Shown here in pieces: positions 1 through 8,576 of a stretch of 46,272 nt of DNA (position 1 is the stretch's first letter; every line of letters begins with the position of its first letter). The DNA is from an uncultured Prevotellaceae bacterium. GTDB lineage: Bacteria; Bacteroidota; Bacteroidia; Bacteroidales; Bacteroidaceae. The position numbers were made by a program, and so were the translations under genes. Location of the stretch: positions 1 through 46,272 of the forward strand of contig CAMHEL010000013.1 of assembly GCA_946184125.1 (NCBI GenBank), read 5' to 3'. Under the pieces are notes generated by a model. It worked only from the letters and a program-made list of their open reading frames with translations, was not told the DNA's origin and ran no database searches.

Positions 1-269
1 GGGAAAGCCTTGAGGATGTAGTTGGCAAAACCCTGTGTGGCCATGCCCACGATATACTTGTTCATGCGGTTGGTGCCGGCACCCATGATGCCACGCAGAC
101 CGCCCGTTCCGAACTCCAGGTCGCGATAGAAGGCATCGATCAAGTCGGTTTTGTCCTCGTTGTCGAGCATGGCCTGAACAGAGGCTCTGGTTTCTTCGTC
201 GAATGAGGGTGAGAGCCATTTCTTTGCTCTTTCCTCGCATTGCTGAATAAGTTCTGTGTTATTTTCCAT
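1..269 (-). CDS. Phospho-sugar mutase (phosphoglucomutase/phosphomannomutase), N-terminal part
   Basis: The first 89 codons of a minus-strand gene whose 3' part lies beyond the left window edge. The start is the ATG read from 269. The visible protein has the N-terminal stretch typical of alpha-D-phosphohexomutases of the phosphoglucomutase/phosphomannomutase type, with a segment around residues 52-70 ([15 protein letters not shown], then NRMN) that shapes the start of domain I. The phosphoserine loop and the metal and sugar loops would lie outside the window, so substrate preference cannot be judged. Family members interconvert hexose 1- and 6-phosphates. The gene diverges from rlmH and has its own -7 box. 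Family assignment is firm; the exact enzyme is not. Confidence 0.85.
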   Translation of the reverse strand, partial: MENNTELIQQCEERAKKWLSPSFDEETRASVQAMLDNEDKTDLIDAFYRDLEFGTGGLRGIMGAGTNRMNKYIVGMATQGFANYILKAF

Positions 270-325
270 ATATGATGAATTGGTTAAAAAATGAGATTCA
301 AGGATGGTTGTCTCCATAGAATATG

Positions 326-333
326 CAAAGATA
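326..333 (-). promoter_or_regulatory. Bacteroidetes -7 box for the phospho-sugar mutase gene
   Basis: Read on the minus strand, the sequence is TATCTTTG, a full match to the Bacteroidetes -7 consensus TAnnTTTG. It lies 56 bp upstream of the start codon. No good TTTG element is seen 19-21 bp further upstream. Confidence 0.6.
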
Positions 334-429
334 GGAAAATTATTTGAATTCTTGCGGGAAAAGAAGACCTTTTTTTGCTTTTTTATTTGAATAAAGGATT
401 CCTGTGGGCGATTTCTTGATATTTTTTCC

Positions 430-437
430 TACTTTTG
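430..437 (+). promoter_or_regulatory. Bacteroidetes -7 box for rlmH
   Basis: TACTTTTG matches TAnnTTTG and lies 69 bp upstream of the rlmH start codon chosen here. A convincing -33 element is not visible. Together with the box at 326-333 it forms a divergent promoter region. Confidence 0.5.
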
Positions 438-506
438 CAACATAGAAGGCTACCCGTCATGGCGCCTGTTGCTGATGATGGTGTCATCATTAAACCCAGA
501 ACCAAT

Positions 507-980
507 ATGAAAGCCGTTTTGCTCGTCGTGGGGAAGACCACCGACCGCCACATCGTCGCCTGCATCGACGACTATGTGGCGCGCATCGCTCATTATCTGC
601 CTTTTTCGCTACAAGTCATCCCCGAGTTGAAAAGCACGAAGAGTCTGACGAAAGCACAGCAGTGCGACCGTGAGGGGGAGTTGATACTAAAGCAGTTGAA
701 GAGTGGTGATTACGTGGTGCTGCTCGATGAGCATGGCGTGGAGAGGGGAAGCATGGAGTTCGCCCGGTGGATGGAGTCGAAGCAACACACCGTGCCCCGG
801 CAGTTGGTCTTCGTCGTGGGAGGTCCTTATGGTTTCTCCGACGCTGTCTATGCAAGAGCCGATGAGAAAATCTCGCTGTCGAAGATGACGTTCTCGCACC
901 AGATGGTGCGGCTCATCTTTGTGGAGCAGATTTACAGGGCGTGTACCATCATCAAGGGCGAGCCTTACCACCATGAATGA
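507..980 (+). CDS. rlmH: 23S rRNA (pseudouridine1915-N3)-methyltransferase RlmH
   Basis: A 157-residue SPOUT methyltransferase that methylates pseudouridine 1915 in helix 69 of 23S rRNA, using S-adenosylmethionine. The start at 507 (MKAVLLVVGKT) gives the usual family length of about 155-160; an in-frame ATG further upstream would add a tail that does not look like the family. The SAM-binding knot shows as FVVGGPYGF near residue 105, and the C-terminus has the family signature SKMTFSHQMVR followed by KGEPYHHE at the very end. The last 29 bp overlap the end of maf on the other strand, so the two genes are tail-to-tail with no room for a normal terminator. Confidence 0.95.
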   Translation: MKAVLLVVGKTTDRHIVACIDDYVARIAHYLPFSLQVIPELKSTKSLTKAQQCDREGELILKQLKSGDYVVLLDEHGVERGSMEFARWMESKQHTVPRQLVFVVGGPYGFSDAVYARADEKISLSKMTFSHQMVRLIFVEQIYRACTIIKGEPYHHE

Positions 981-1557
981 GTGCTTCGGCACCGCACATC
1001 TCGACCAGTTCTTGGTAGATGCGCTGTACGGGAAGCCCCATTACATTGAAATAGCTGCCATTGAGTCCTGTCACGCCGATGTATCCTATCCATTCCTGTA
1101 TGCCGTAGGCACCGGCTTTGTCGTAAGGCTGGTAGTTGTCGACGTAATAGACAATCTCCTCGTCGGTGAGTTCTTTGAACGTCACCTCGGAAACGACCGA
1201 GAGAGTGCGCTGCTCGCTCTGGGTGGTGAGTGCAACGCCGGTGATGACATGATGTGTGCGGCCGCTGATGGCTTGAAGCATGGCGATGGCAGCCTCGCGG
1301 CTGTGCGGCTTGCCCAGCACTTGCCCGTCGAGCACCACAATGGTGTCGGCTGTGATGACAAGATCGTCGGGGGTGATGACGCGGCGGTAGGCCTCGGCTT
1401 TGGTTTTAGCGATGTGGAGGGCTATCTGTTCGGAAGAGAGGCCCTTGGGGTAACCCTCGTCGATGTCTTCCAGCACGCGTACCTCAAAGTCAAGGTCAAG
1501 GCCGGCGAGAAGTTCACGGCGGCGGGGTGAATGGCTTGCCAGGATAAGATGTTTCAT
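952..1557 (-). CDS. maf: Maf-family nucleoside triphosphate pyrophosphatase
   Basis: A 201-residue Maf/YhdE-type protein. Such enzymes hydrolyse dTTP, UTP and modified nucleotides to monophosphate and pyrophosphate, as housecleaning or as cell-division-linked proteins. The N-terminal nucleotide-binding loop is visible (ILASHSPRRRELL, residues 5-17), and the middle holds the conserved DTIVVLDGQVLGKP stretch, which carries catalytic Asp and Lys positions. The start overlaps the fbp stop by 4 bp (ATGA), so it is probably translationally coupled to fbp. The end overlaps rlmH. The C-terminus runs about ten residues beyond most family members, which creates that overlap. Confidence 0.93.
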   Translation of the reverse strand: MKHLILASHSPRRRELLAGLDLDFEVRVLEDIDEGYPKGLSSEQIALHIAKTKAEAYRRVITPDDLVITADTIVVLDGQVLGKPHSREAAIAMLQAISGRTHHVITGVALTTQSEQRTLSVVSEVTFKELTDEEIVYYVDNYQPYDKAGAYGIQEWIGYIGVTGLNGSYFNVMGLPVQRIYQELVEMCGAEALIHGGKARP

Positions 1558-3554
1558 AATAGTCCTATTTGTTCGCGCTCCTTGATGATGCCATGTCGGT
1601 AGGCATAGAGCAGACGCTCAAGGTCGGCTATCTGCTGACGGATGTCTTTGCCCTTGTTGGTATCGGCCACCCGCATGCGGTGCGACGACATTTCCACGAT
1701 TTGTGTTGTGCCGATGATGTCGGTGCCCCTGATGATGGCATCGCGTGTGGATGTGAACGGCTCGTGCTGAACGAGTTCGAACCCCCTGCTGTGATAAACC
1801 AGCGTGTAGCCTGCGATGCCCGTCTCCTTGTGGTAGGCTTGTGAGAAACCGCCGTCGATGACCATCAGTTTTCCGTCGGCCTTGATGGGGTTCTCGCCTG
1901 TCCTCACGTGCACCGGCACGTGACCGTTGATGATGTGGCGTGTGGGTCCCTCTACCCCGAATGCATCCATGATGCGGTCGCACACGCTGGGGTCGTCGCG
2001 GAGTAGGAAGTAATAGCCTTTCTCCTCCTTGTGGGTCTCTTTCTCGGCGAGGAAGTAACGCTCAAAGGTAGCCATTTTCGACTTGTCGAAGAGAGGAGAG
2101 TCCTTTCCGCACCACAGATAGAGGAAGAAATCGATGCAGTAGGCACGCTCTTCCGCGTCGGTGTCGTTCTGGAAGGCGGCGCGCACGGTCATGCCGATGT
2201 TGTGCATCAGTTCCTGCCCCTTGCTGCGCTTGCCGCCATAAAGTTCCACTTCCTTGAGCGAGCCATCGGCACAGAGGGGGACGGAGGCATGGAAGAGGAG
2301 GTTGTTGTTGATGACGGCGAACATGCAGCCGTGGCGCAGCAGCAGTGCGATGTGGCGGTGCAGGCGCTCGCTGACGGTGAAGGAGTGTCGCAGGCGCTCG
2401 ATAAGCGTGCGCTCGCCATCGGTGAGCTCCGTGGGCGACTTCGGGTCTATGGTCGGGAAGTGGTTGCTGCTCAGTTTGTATTCTTTGCCATTGAGGAGGA
2501 TGGTCCCCTTGTCGTAGTCGATGAAATGCAGCACGTCGCGGTCGGCCATGTCCCATTCGGGATGCCGTGCGGCCATCTGCGCCTCGATTTTGAATTGGAG
2601 GATGGCGATGGCCTTGTGCATGCGTGCGGTGAGCATCCGTGTGCGCTCATCCATGTTGTCGTCGCCAGCGAGAGTGCGTGGCAGGAACTCCTCGCAGGGG
2701 TCGTCGCCATAGGTGTCGATGGCAAACGTGGCGAGGGGGATGAGGTTGATGCCGTAGCCCTCCTCCAAGGTGCCTAAGTTGGCATAGCGGAGCGAGAGGC
2801 GTATGACGTTGCAGATGCAAGCCTCATTGCCGGCGCATGCCCCCATCCATAGCATGTCGTGGTTGCCCCACTGGATGTCCCAGTTGTGGTAGTCTTCCAT
2901 CGTGTCGAGGATGAGGTGTGCGCCAGGGCCACGGTCGTAGATGTCGCCGAGGATGTGGAGCTGGTCGACGGCAAGTCGGTGGATGACGTTGGATATGGCG
3001 ATAATGAATTCATCGGCACTGCCTGTGGAAATGATGGTGTCGATGATGGTGCTGACATAAGCCGTCTTGTCTACATCCTCGGTGCGCTCGTGAAGCAGTT
3101 CCTGGATGATGTAGCTGAACTCCGGCGGCAGGCTCTTCCTCACCTTCGAACGTGTGTATTTGCTCGACACGTCGCGGCACACTTTCACCAAGTGATGGAT
3201 GGTGATGCGGTACCAGTCGTCGATATCCTCTTCCTTCGCCTTCACCAGTTCGAGTTTCTGGCGGGGGTAGTAGATGAGTGTGCAGAGTTCCTTCTTCTCC
3301 GACTCGCGTATCTGGTTGCCGAAAATCTCGTTCACCTTGCGCTTGATGTTGCCCGAGGCATTCTTCAGCACGTGCTGGAAGGCCTCGAACTCGCCGTGGA
3401 TGTCGGCAAGGAAATGCTCTGTCCCTTTGGGAAGGTTGAGGATGGCCTGGAGGTTGATAATCTCGGTGCTGGCGTCGATGCTTGTAGGAAAGGTGTGTGA
3501 AAGCAGTTCCAAATATCGCATGTCGTCGTGGCTGGGTGTCGTGGTGCTCTTCAT
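1554..3554 (-). CDS. fbp: Class 3 fructose-1,6-bisphosphatase
   Basis: A 666-residue fructose-bisphosphatase of the class 3 type (Bacteroidetes/Firmicutes, Pfam FBPase_2), the gluconeogenic step from fructose 1,6-bisphosphate to fructose 6-phosphate. It has the calcineurin-like metallophosphatase motifs in order: DIHG at 51-54, GDIYDRG at 203-209 and GNHD at 230-233. The start at 3554 (MKSTTTPSHD) was chosen because the open frame upstream overlaps the preceding gene and encodes low-complexity Arg/Pro/His-rich sequence. The gene follows the glycosyltransferase by 29 bp and overlaps maf by 4 bp, suggesting one transcript. The length fits the family, about twice that of class 1 enzymes. Confidence 0.95.
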   Translation of the reverse strand: MKSTTTPSHDDMRYLELLSHTFPTSIDASTEIINLQAILNLPKGTEHFLADIHGEFEAFQHVLKNASGNIKRKVNEIFGNQIRESEKKELCTLIYYPRQKLELVKAKEEDIDDWYRITIHHLVKVCRDVSSKYTRSKVRKSLPPEFSYIIQELLHERTEDVDKTAYVSTIIDTIISTGSADEFIIAISNVIHRLAVDQLHILGDIYDRGPGAHLILDTMEDYHNWDIQWGNHDMLWMGACAGNEACICNVIRLSLRYANLGTLEEGYGINLIPLATFAIDTYGDDPCEEFLPRTLAGDDNMDERTRMLTARMHKAIAILQFKIEAQMAARHPEWDMADRDVLHFIDYDKGTILLNGKEYKLSSNHFPTIDPKSPTELTDGERTLIERLRHSFTVSERLHRHIALLLRHGCMFAVINNNLLFHASVPLCADGSLKEVELYGGKRSKGQELMHNIGMTVRAAFQNDTDAEERAYCIDFFLYLWCGKDSPLFDKSKMATFERYFLAEKETHKEEKGYYFLLRDDPSVCDRIMDAFGVEGPTRHIINGHVPVHVRTGENPIKADGKLMVIDGGFSQAYHKETGIAGYTLVYHSRGFELVQHEPFTSTRDAIIRGTDIIGTTQIVEMSSHRMRVADTNKGKDIRQQIADLERLLYAYRHGIIKEREQIGLL

Positions 3555-3583
3555 ATTTGTCAGGTGTTGGTCTTGTCTTTGGG

Positions 3584-4834
3584 TCAGTATGTCATCATCA
3601 TGGCTCTTAGCCTTGCTGTCCCGCCGTCGTCGAGAGCGGGCACCGGCATGAAGCCTTCGTCGAGATAGGCGCTCTCGCACATCAGCTGGCTGATGCGGCG
3701 GGCGAAGGAAGTGAGACCGACGGTGCGAAGGTCGGCGGCCAATTGGTCTTCGTCGAGCTCTATGTGGCGGTAAATGCTGTAGAGGTCGCAAAGATGGCTT
3801 AGCGTTAGGGCATGGCGGCGGAGTAGATACTGTATGTTGAACAGCATGATGATGACGCTGCGTATGCCGGGGTCGCTGCTCTTCACTCTTGACAGGCGTT
3901 GCTTCACCCACCAGTTTTTGGTGAGGAGATGCTGGCCCGACAGTTGCTCGGTGTCTTTGGGATGCCTGGGCTCGAAGTGGTCGGCCTGTGCGAGGTTGGT
4001 GTCGACGGGTGGCAACTGAGCTTTGGCCATTCCGTCGACGACATAGGGCACCACGCCTTGTTCACGCGCAAACAGCATGATGTCGCGCCATTGCCGGAGG
4101 TTGAGGCTGCGGAGGTTGAGAATGTCGTCGGGACAGAGGGGTGAGCGCTCCTTGTCGTCGGCGAGGCTGATATGGAGCAGTGCGCTGACCGCCTCACGGC
4201 AGCGCTGGTCGATGTGTAGGCCTTTGTCGCTGTCGAGCACTTTGGCATACACCCCGAGCACGCTGTCGGCAAAGGCGTCGAGGTCGACGAATTCTCCGCT
4301 GCGTGGGTCATTGAGCAGGCATATGCGGTCGGTGAGTCGCAAGGTGGTGATGTATTCGGCCTCTTCGTTGTCGGTGGTCAGCACGCAGTCGGCATGGCGG
4401 ACCATCGCTTTCTGATAGCGGATGAGCTTCCATGTGCGCATGCCGTATTCTTTGTCGATAAAGGCGGGGTTCATCCCGCCAAGTGGCGAGAACACTACGG
4501 GGAATCCCCGTTCGAGCGACCATTTCTCAATGCGTGAGTTGATGTACTGGTAGCTTCCGTGTACGTGAACCACATGGGGCATCACCGTATAGAGCAATTG
4601 CAGGAAACGCTTGTGGAGCCCGGGAACGCACAGCATCCCCTTGCTGCCATTGCCGGCCTTGCCTTTTGCAAGGCAATGGGTGGTGTATGGCACCGTGTCA
4701 TCGCCCAGGGAGTGCATCGAGGCAACGTGAGTCGAGGAGCGTTCGGCCATCTTCCTCAGAAAGAGGTCCATGAGCGATGCCTGCTCCTTGTCGGTGGGCG
4801 CGTAGGGGATGAAATGTAGGACTCTGATTTCCAT
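3584..4834 (-). CDS. Glycosyltransferase-like protein (GT4-type N-terminal half only)
   Basis: A 416-residue protein. The first 200 residues resemble the acceptor-binding half of GT4 glycosyltransferases: an opening beta strand (VLHFIPYAPT), then VVHVHGSYQYINS and FSPLGGMNP, and a segment ending near ADCVLTTDNEEAEY. The second half does not show the GT-B donor domain with an E-x7-E motif; it is a helical region of unknown type. It may be a divergent or non-catalytic glycosyltransferase working on surface polysaccharide. The ATG at 4834 was chosen because an upstream GTG in frame falls beyond the promoter box. It is probably first gene of a unit with fbp and maf. Confidence 0.7.
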   Translation of the reverse strand: MEIRVLHFIPYAPTDKEQASLMDLFLRKMAERSSTHVASMHSLGDDTVPYTTHCLAKGKAGNGSKGMLCVPGLHKRFLQLLYTVMPHVVHVHGSYQYINSRIEKWSLERGFPVVFSPLGGMNPAFIDKEYGMRTWKLIRYQKAMVRHADCVLTTDNEEAEYITTLRLTDRICLLNDPRSGEFVDLDAFADSVLGVYAKVLDSDKGLHIDQRCREAVSALLHISLADDKERSPLCPDDILNLRSLNLRQWRDIMLFAREQGVVPYVVDGMAKAQLPPVDTNLAQADHFEPRHPKDTEQLSGQHLLTKNWWVKQRLSRVKSSDPGIRSVIIMLFNIQYLLRRHALTLSHLCDLYSIYRHIELDEDQLAADLRTVGLTSFARRISQLMCESAYLDEGFMPVPALDDGGTARLRAMMMTY

Positions 4835-4843
4835 TTCGGTCTG

Positions 4844-4851
4844 CAAATATA
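4844..4851 (-). promoter_or_regulatory. -7 box immediately upstream of the glycosyltransferase start
   Basis: On the minus strand this reads TATATTTG followed by C, a strong Bacteroidetes -7 box. Only nine bases separate it from the ATG at 4834, so the mRNA would have a leader of a few bases at most. This placement also rules out the GTG start farther upstream. Confidence 0.65.
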
Positions 4852-4934
4852 ACACTTTTTCTGGATATATCCGCCTTTCATCCTTTATAATTGTTGTGCG
4901 GCGTCATTTTCCTTCAGTTCCACAGCACCGTGAC

Positions 4935-6071
4935 TCACACTTTATGGCTGATAAAGTCGTTCTTGTCGGCATATTCATAGCGAAGGTGGGTGAGGATGGT
5001 GTGGCGGAGAACCGACAGCTCGTAGAAGTATATCTTCCACGTGGGAATGTTGACGTCGAACATTCTCAGCGCTTTCCTGCCATTGAGCGTGCGCATCACG
5101 ATGGTGAGCAGTAAGGCGAGAACCGTGACGCCGAGCAGTATCCACCGTGAGGTAAGTCCGGCGAAGATGCCAATGCCCAGGAACAGCAGGTTGCCCAGAT
5201 GGAGCGCCCACTGGTCGAGCGAGTGAAGCAGACGCACCCATGAGCCCCCTTCGAGATGGCGTCCTGTCTCACGGAAATAGACCTGCTGGTTCTGCCATGT
5301 TTTGTCGGCCAGTGCATTTTCGGTCAGCCATGTGGAACTGTCGTAGGCGACGTCGGTGTTTCCGCCTCGGCCGTATTTGTTGACAAGGAAGTCGTATTCT
5401 CCGATGGAGAATTTCAGATATTCCAGGAAGCCACTCTGCTTCATGAACTCACTCTTCCGGAAAGCCACGTGCATGCAGTTGGTGCGGTAAGGCCGGTCGT
5501 TCTGTGCCTCACGCAGAAGGTACAGGGCGGTGTGCAGCTGGTGGAAGCGGTGGAAAGGTCGTGCTTCGTCGGCCAGTCCGCAGTACCCCATCACCAGGCT
5601 GTGGTCGTCTGTCAGATGGGGAGCCATGGCCTCAAGCCAATGGCTGTCGGAGGGTTTGCAGCGAGGGTCGGTGAGGATGATCCACTCGTTTTTCGCAGCC
5701 TTGACCCCCAGTGTGATGGCCAGTTTGCTCTTGCTCATATATCGCGAGCTCTCGGGCACGAAGGTATGGTAGAGATGGGGGTCGTGCGAGTAGCGTTTCA
5801 GCACGTTCTCGGTCTCGATGTCGGCTTTTTCTGTCACCACCACCACCTCGAAGTTCCCACCATAGACTTGTGTGAGATAGATGGGCAGATGTTCGTCGAG
5901 GGCAATATGGTCACCATTGCTGACCAACAGCACGGTGACAGGAGGCAGACTGTTTCCCGCTGGCGTTTCACTGTGGTGAAGGCGCCTGAAGAAAGGGCTC
6001 ATCATGGGGGTGAGAAGGGCCATGAGCACCACCACTGCCGACAAGATGAGTGTGAGAATGTCGAGGGTCAT
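4935..6071 (-). CDS. Membrane-anchored family 2 glycosyltransferase
   Basis: A 378-residue GT-A-fold glycosyltransferase. Residues 4-25 form an N-terminal transmembrane helix. The catalytic domain begins with PPVTVLLVSN near residue 43 and has a DPR triplet at 135-137 in the usual DxD position (ILTDPRCKPSD). Two further hydrophobic segments lie at about 293-306 and 309-326, before a cytosolic tail. The likely role is transfer of a sugar from a nucleotide donor to a lipid-linked or surface glycan at the inner membrane; the substrate is not known. The start overlaps the lysA stop by 4 bp (ATGA), so the gene ends a long minus-strand unit. The interval to the next gene on that strand (4835-4934) shows no clear terminator. 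Confidence 0.85.
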   Translation of the reverse strand: MTLDILTLILSAVVVLMALLTPMMSPFFRRLHHSETPAGNSLPPVTVLLVSNGDHIALDEHLPIYLTQVYGGNFEVVVVTEKADIETENVLKRYSHDPHLYHTFVPESSRYMSKSKLAITLGVKAAKNEWIILTDPRCKPSDSHWLEAMAPHLTDDHSLVMGYCGLADEARPFHRFHQLHTALYLLREAQNDRPYRTNCMHVAFRKSEFMKQSGFLEYLKFSIGEYDFLVNKYGRGGNTDVAYDSSTWLTENALADKTWQNQQVYFRETGRHLEGGSWVRLLHSLDQWALHLGNLLFLGIGIFAGLTSRWILLGVTVLALLLTIVMRTLNGRKALRMFDVNIPTWKIYFYELSVLRHTILTHLRYEYADKNDFISHKV

Positions 6072-7225
6072 AGGTCTTCGGTGATATAGCCTTTGGGTAG
6101 GCGCCGACAGTTGTACTGCGAAGCCATGATTTCGCCGTATGCTCCTGCGGAGCGTAGTGCGATGAGGTCGCCCCGGCGTGTGAGGTTGAGGTCGACTTGT
6201 TTGCCGAAGACATCGCTCGACTCGCAGATGGGTCCTACCACATCATAGGTCTGAATGTCGCCGTCGCTTGTGATGTTCTCTATCTTGTGGTAAGCCTGAT
6301 AGAGTGCCGGCCGGATGAGGTCGGTCATGCCGGCATCGACGATGGCAAATTGCTTGGCTGTCCCCTGTTTCACATAGAGGGTGCGTGTGATGAGCGACCC
6401 GCACTGCGCGACGACGGCACGGCCCAGTTCGAAGTGAAGCGTCTGTCCGGGGCGGAGCCTCAGCAGGCGGGCATAGGTGCCGAAATAGGACTCGAAGTCG
6501 GGGATGGCGACGCGGTTGGGATGGGTGTAGTCCACGCCGAGTCCGCCTCCCACATTGATGCTGGGCAGGAAGATGTGCTCCCTCTCGAGCTGCTTCTGCA
6601 GGTCGTTGATGCGGTTGCAAAGGGCGGCGAAATCGCCCATGTTGAGGATTTGCGAACCGATATGGAAGTGCAGTCCCACCAGGTTGACATTCTGCATGGC
6701 GTTGGCGGTGTCGATGGCATCCTTCATGTCGCACATAGCAATGCCGAATTTGTTCTCTGCAAGTCCGGTGGTGATTTTCGCATGGGTATGGGCGCCCACG
6801 TCGGGATTGATGCGCAGAGCGATGCGTGCGGTCTTGTCGCGTTCGCGGGCGAGTTGGTCGATGACTTCTAGTTCGGCTATGCTCTCCACATTGAAGCAGG
6901 CGATGTCGCGGTCCAGTCCAAGGTTGATTTCCCAGTCGGCCTTACCCACGCCGGCATAGACAATCTTGCTTGCGGGGAAGCCAGCCGACAGCGCCGCGCG
7001 GATTTCACCTCCGCTCACGCAGTCGGCTCCCAGTCCGGCTTGGGCGATGATGTTGAGCACCTTTGGGTTGGCATTTGCCTTGACGGCATAGTGCATGACA
7101 TAGCCTTCGTGCTTCGCTGTCTCACGGTTGATGGCACGGAGCGTCTCACGAAGCAGTTCGCTGTCATAATAGTAAAAAGGTGTCTCTATGTGCTGGAACT
7201 TATCGACAGGAAACTTTCCTTTCAT
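6068..7225 (-). CDS. lysA: Diaminopimelate decarboxylase
   Basis: A 385-residue PLP-dependent fold-type III decarboxylase for the last step of lysine synthesis, meso-diaminopimelate to lysine. The PLP lysine is K49 in YAVKANANP. Other family marks are HFHIGSQI, the glycine-rich NVGGGLGVDY phosphate loop, the ELGR substrate/cofactor segment, and CESSDVFG with the cysteine that acts across the dimer interface. Near the C-terminus GAYG supplies the conserved tyrosine. It begins 4 bp after lysC and overlaps the glycosyltransferase by 4 bp, which indicates co-translation. Length is slightly below the usual 400-420. Confidence 0.95.
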   Translation of the reverse strand: MKGKFPVDKFQHIETPFYYYDSELLRETLRAINRETAKHEGYVMHYAVKANANPKVLNIIAQAGLGADCVSGGEIRAALSAGFPASKIVYAGVGKADWEINLGLDRDIACFNVESIAELEVIDQLARERDKTARIALRINPDVGAHTHAKITTGLAENKFGIAMCDMKDAIDTANAMQNVNLVGLHFHIGSQILNMGDFAALCNRINDLQKQLEREHIFLPSINVGGGLGVDYTHPNRVAIPDFESYFGTYARLLRLRPGQTLHFELGRAVVAQCGSLITRTLYVKQGTAKQFAIVDAGMTDLIRPALYQAYHKIENITSDGDIQTYDVVGPICESSDVFGKQVDLNLTRRGDLIALRSAGAYGEIMASQYNCRRLPKGYITEDL

Positions 7226-7229
7226 GACA

Positions 7230-8552
7230 CTACTTCTGTTTGAAGAGCTTGTCGCTCAGGTTCTGGAGGGCGCGTTTCTTGTCCTGTTCCTTGACGAGGA
7301 AGGAGATGTTGTAGTTGGAGCCTCCATATGAAATCATCCTCACGGGGATGTCTTTCATCGCGTCGGTGGCGAGTGTCTCGAAGCCCAGATTACTCCAGTC
7401 GAGGTCGCCGACCACGCAGATGATGCACATGTGTGTGTCGACGGTCACCGTGCCGTATTTCTTCAGTTCGTTGATGATGGGGGTGAGATGTGTGTCGTTG
7501 TCGATGGTCACCGAAACGCCTACTTCAGAGGTGCATACCATGTCGATGGGTGTCTGGTAGCTTTCGAAAATCTCGAAGACCTTCCTGAGGAAGCCAGTGG
7601 CGAGCAACATTCTCGAGCTCTTGATTTTGATGGCGATGATGTTGTCCTTGGCAGCCACGGCCTTGATTTTGCCACGAATGATGACATTGTCGACGATGGT
7701 TCCTTCAGCGTCGGGCTCCATGGTGTTGAGGAGTCTGACGGGGATGCCGGCATATTTGGCGGGCTGTATGCATGTGGGGTGGAGGATTTTCGCTCCGAAA
7801 TACGCCAGCTCGGCAGCCTCCTCGAAGTTGAGCTGCCTCACGGCCTCAGTGTCGTCAACCACCCGTGGGTCGTTGTTGTGCATGCCGTCGATGTCGGTCC
7901 AGATCTGGATTTCGTCGGCGTCGATGGCAGCGCCAACAAGCGAGGCCGTGTAGTCGCTTCCTCCACGCTGCAGGTTGTCGATTTCGCCGTATGCGTTACG
8001 GCAGATGAAGCCTTGCGTGACATAGACCTGGTACCCCTCGTTCTCGTTGAGGATGGCACTCAGCTTTTCCTTGATGTATTGTGGGTCGGGCTCGGCGTTC
8101 TTGTCGGTGCGCATGAAGTCGAGAGCCGACAGCAGCACAGCGTTGACGCCGCACTCATGCAGGTAGTTGATCATCATGTTGGTGCTGATGACCTCGCCTT
8201 GAGCCACGATGCTCTTTTCCTCGAAGCTGGTGAAGAGGTCTTTGGTGAACGAGCGGAGATAGTTGAATTCCTCAGCAAGGAAAAGACGTGTCTTCTCCCT
8301 CCATTCCTCGGTGCTGTAGAGCGCGTTGACGTGCTGTGCGTATTTGGCCTCGAGGAGGTTGATAACCTCGTTGGCGCCATCGGGGTTTTTCTTATATAGA
8401 TAGTCGGATATTTCGACCAGTGAGTTGGTCGTGCCCGACATGGCTGAAAGGACGACGAAAGTGGGTTCGCCGCTGCGGGTGATGAGCGATGCCACCGACT
8501 TGATTCTGTCGGGGGTGCCGACGGATGTTCCGCCGAATTTCATTACTATCAT
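7230..8552 (-). CDS. lysC: Aspartate kinase (monofunctional)
   Basis: A 440-residue aspartokinase, the first step of the aspartate family pathway (lysine, threonine, methionine, and diaminopimelate for peptidoglycan). The N-terminus has the kinase signature KFGGTSVG at 5-12, followed by SAMSGTTN, and RGGSDYTAS in the middle marks the ATP/aspartate site. Two C-terminal ACT-type regulatory segments follow from about residue 300, so feedback control by lysine or threonine is likely. No homoserine dehydrogenase domain is fused. It lies 24 bp after the FtsE-like gene and 4 bp before lysA, an arrangement that pairs the first and last enzymes of lysine synthesis. Confidence 0.95.
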   Translation of the reverse strand: MIVMKFGGTSVGTPDRIKSVASLITRSGEPTFVVLSAMSGTTNSLVEISDYLYKKNPDGANEVINLLEAKYAQHVNALYSTEEWREKTRLFLAEEFNYLRSFTKDLFTSFEEKSIVAQGEVISTNMMINYLHECGVNAVLLSALDFMRTDKNAEPDPQYIKEKLSAILNENEGYQVYVTQGFICRNAYGEIDNLQRGGSDYTASLVGAAIDADEIQIWTDIDGMHNNDPRVVDDTEAVRQLNFEEAAELAYFGAKILHPTCIQPAKYAGIPVRLLNTMEPDAEGTIVDNVIIRGKIKAVAAKDNIIAIKIKSSRMLLATGFLRKVFEIFESYQTPIDMVCTSEVGVSVTIDNDTHLTPIINELKKYGTVTVDTHMCIICVVGDLDWSNLGFETLATDAMKDIPVRMISYGGSNYNISFLVKEQDKKRALQNLSDKLFKQK

Positions 8553-8576
8553 GACTGTATGTGTTATGTGTTTTAT

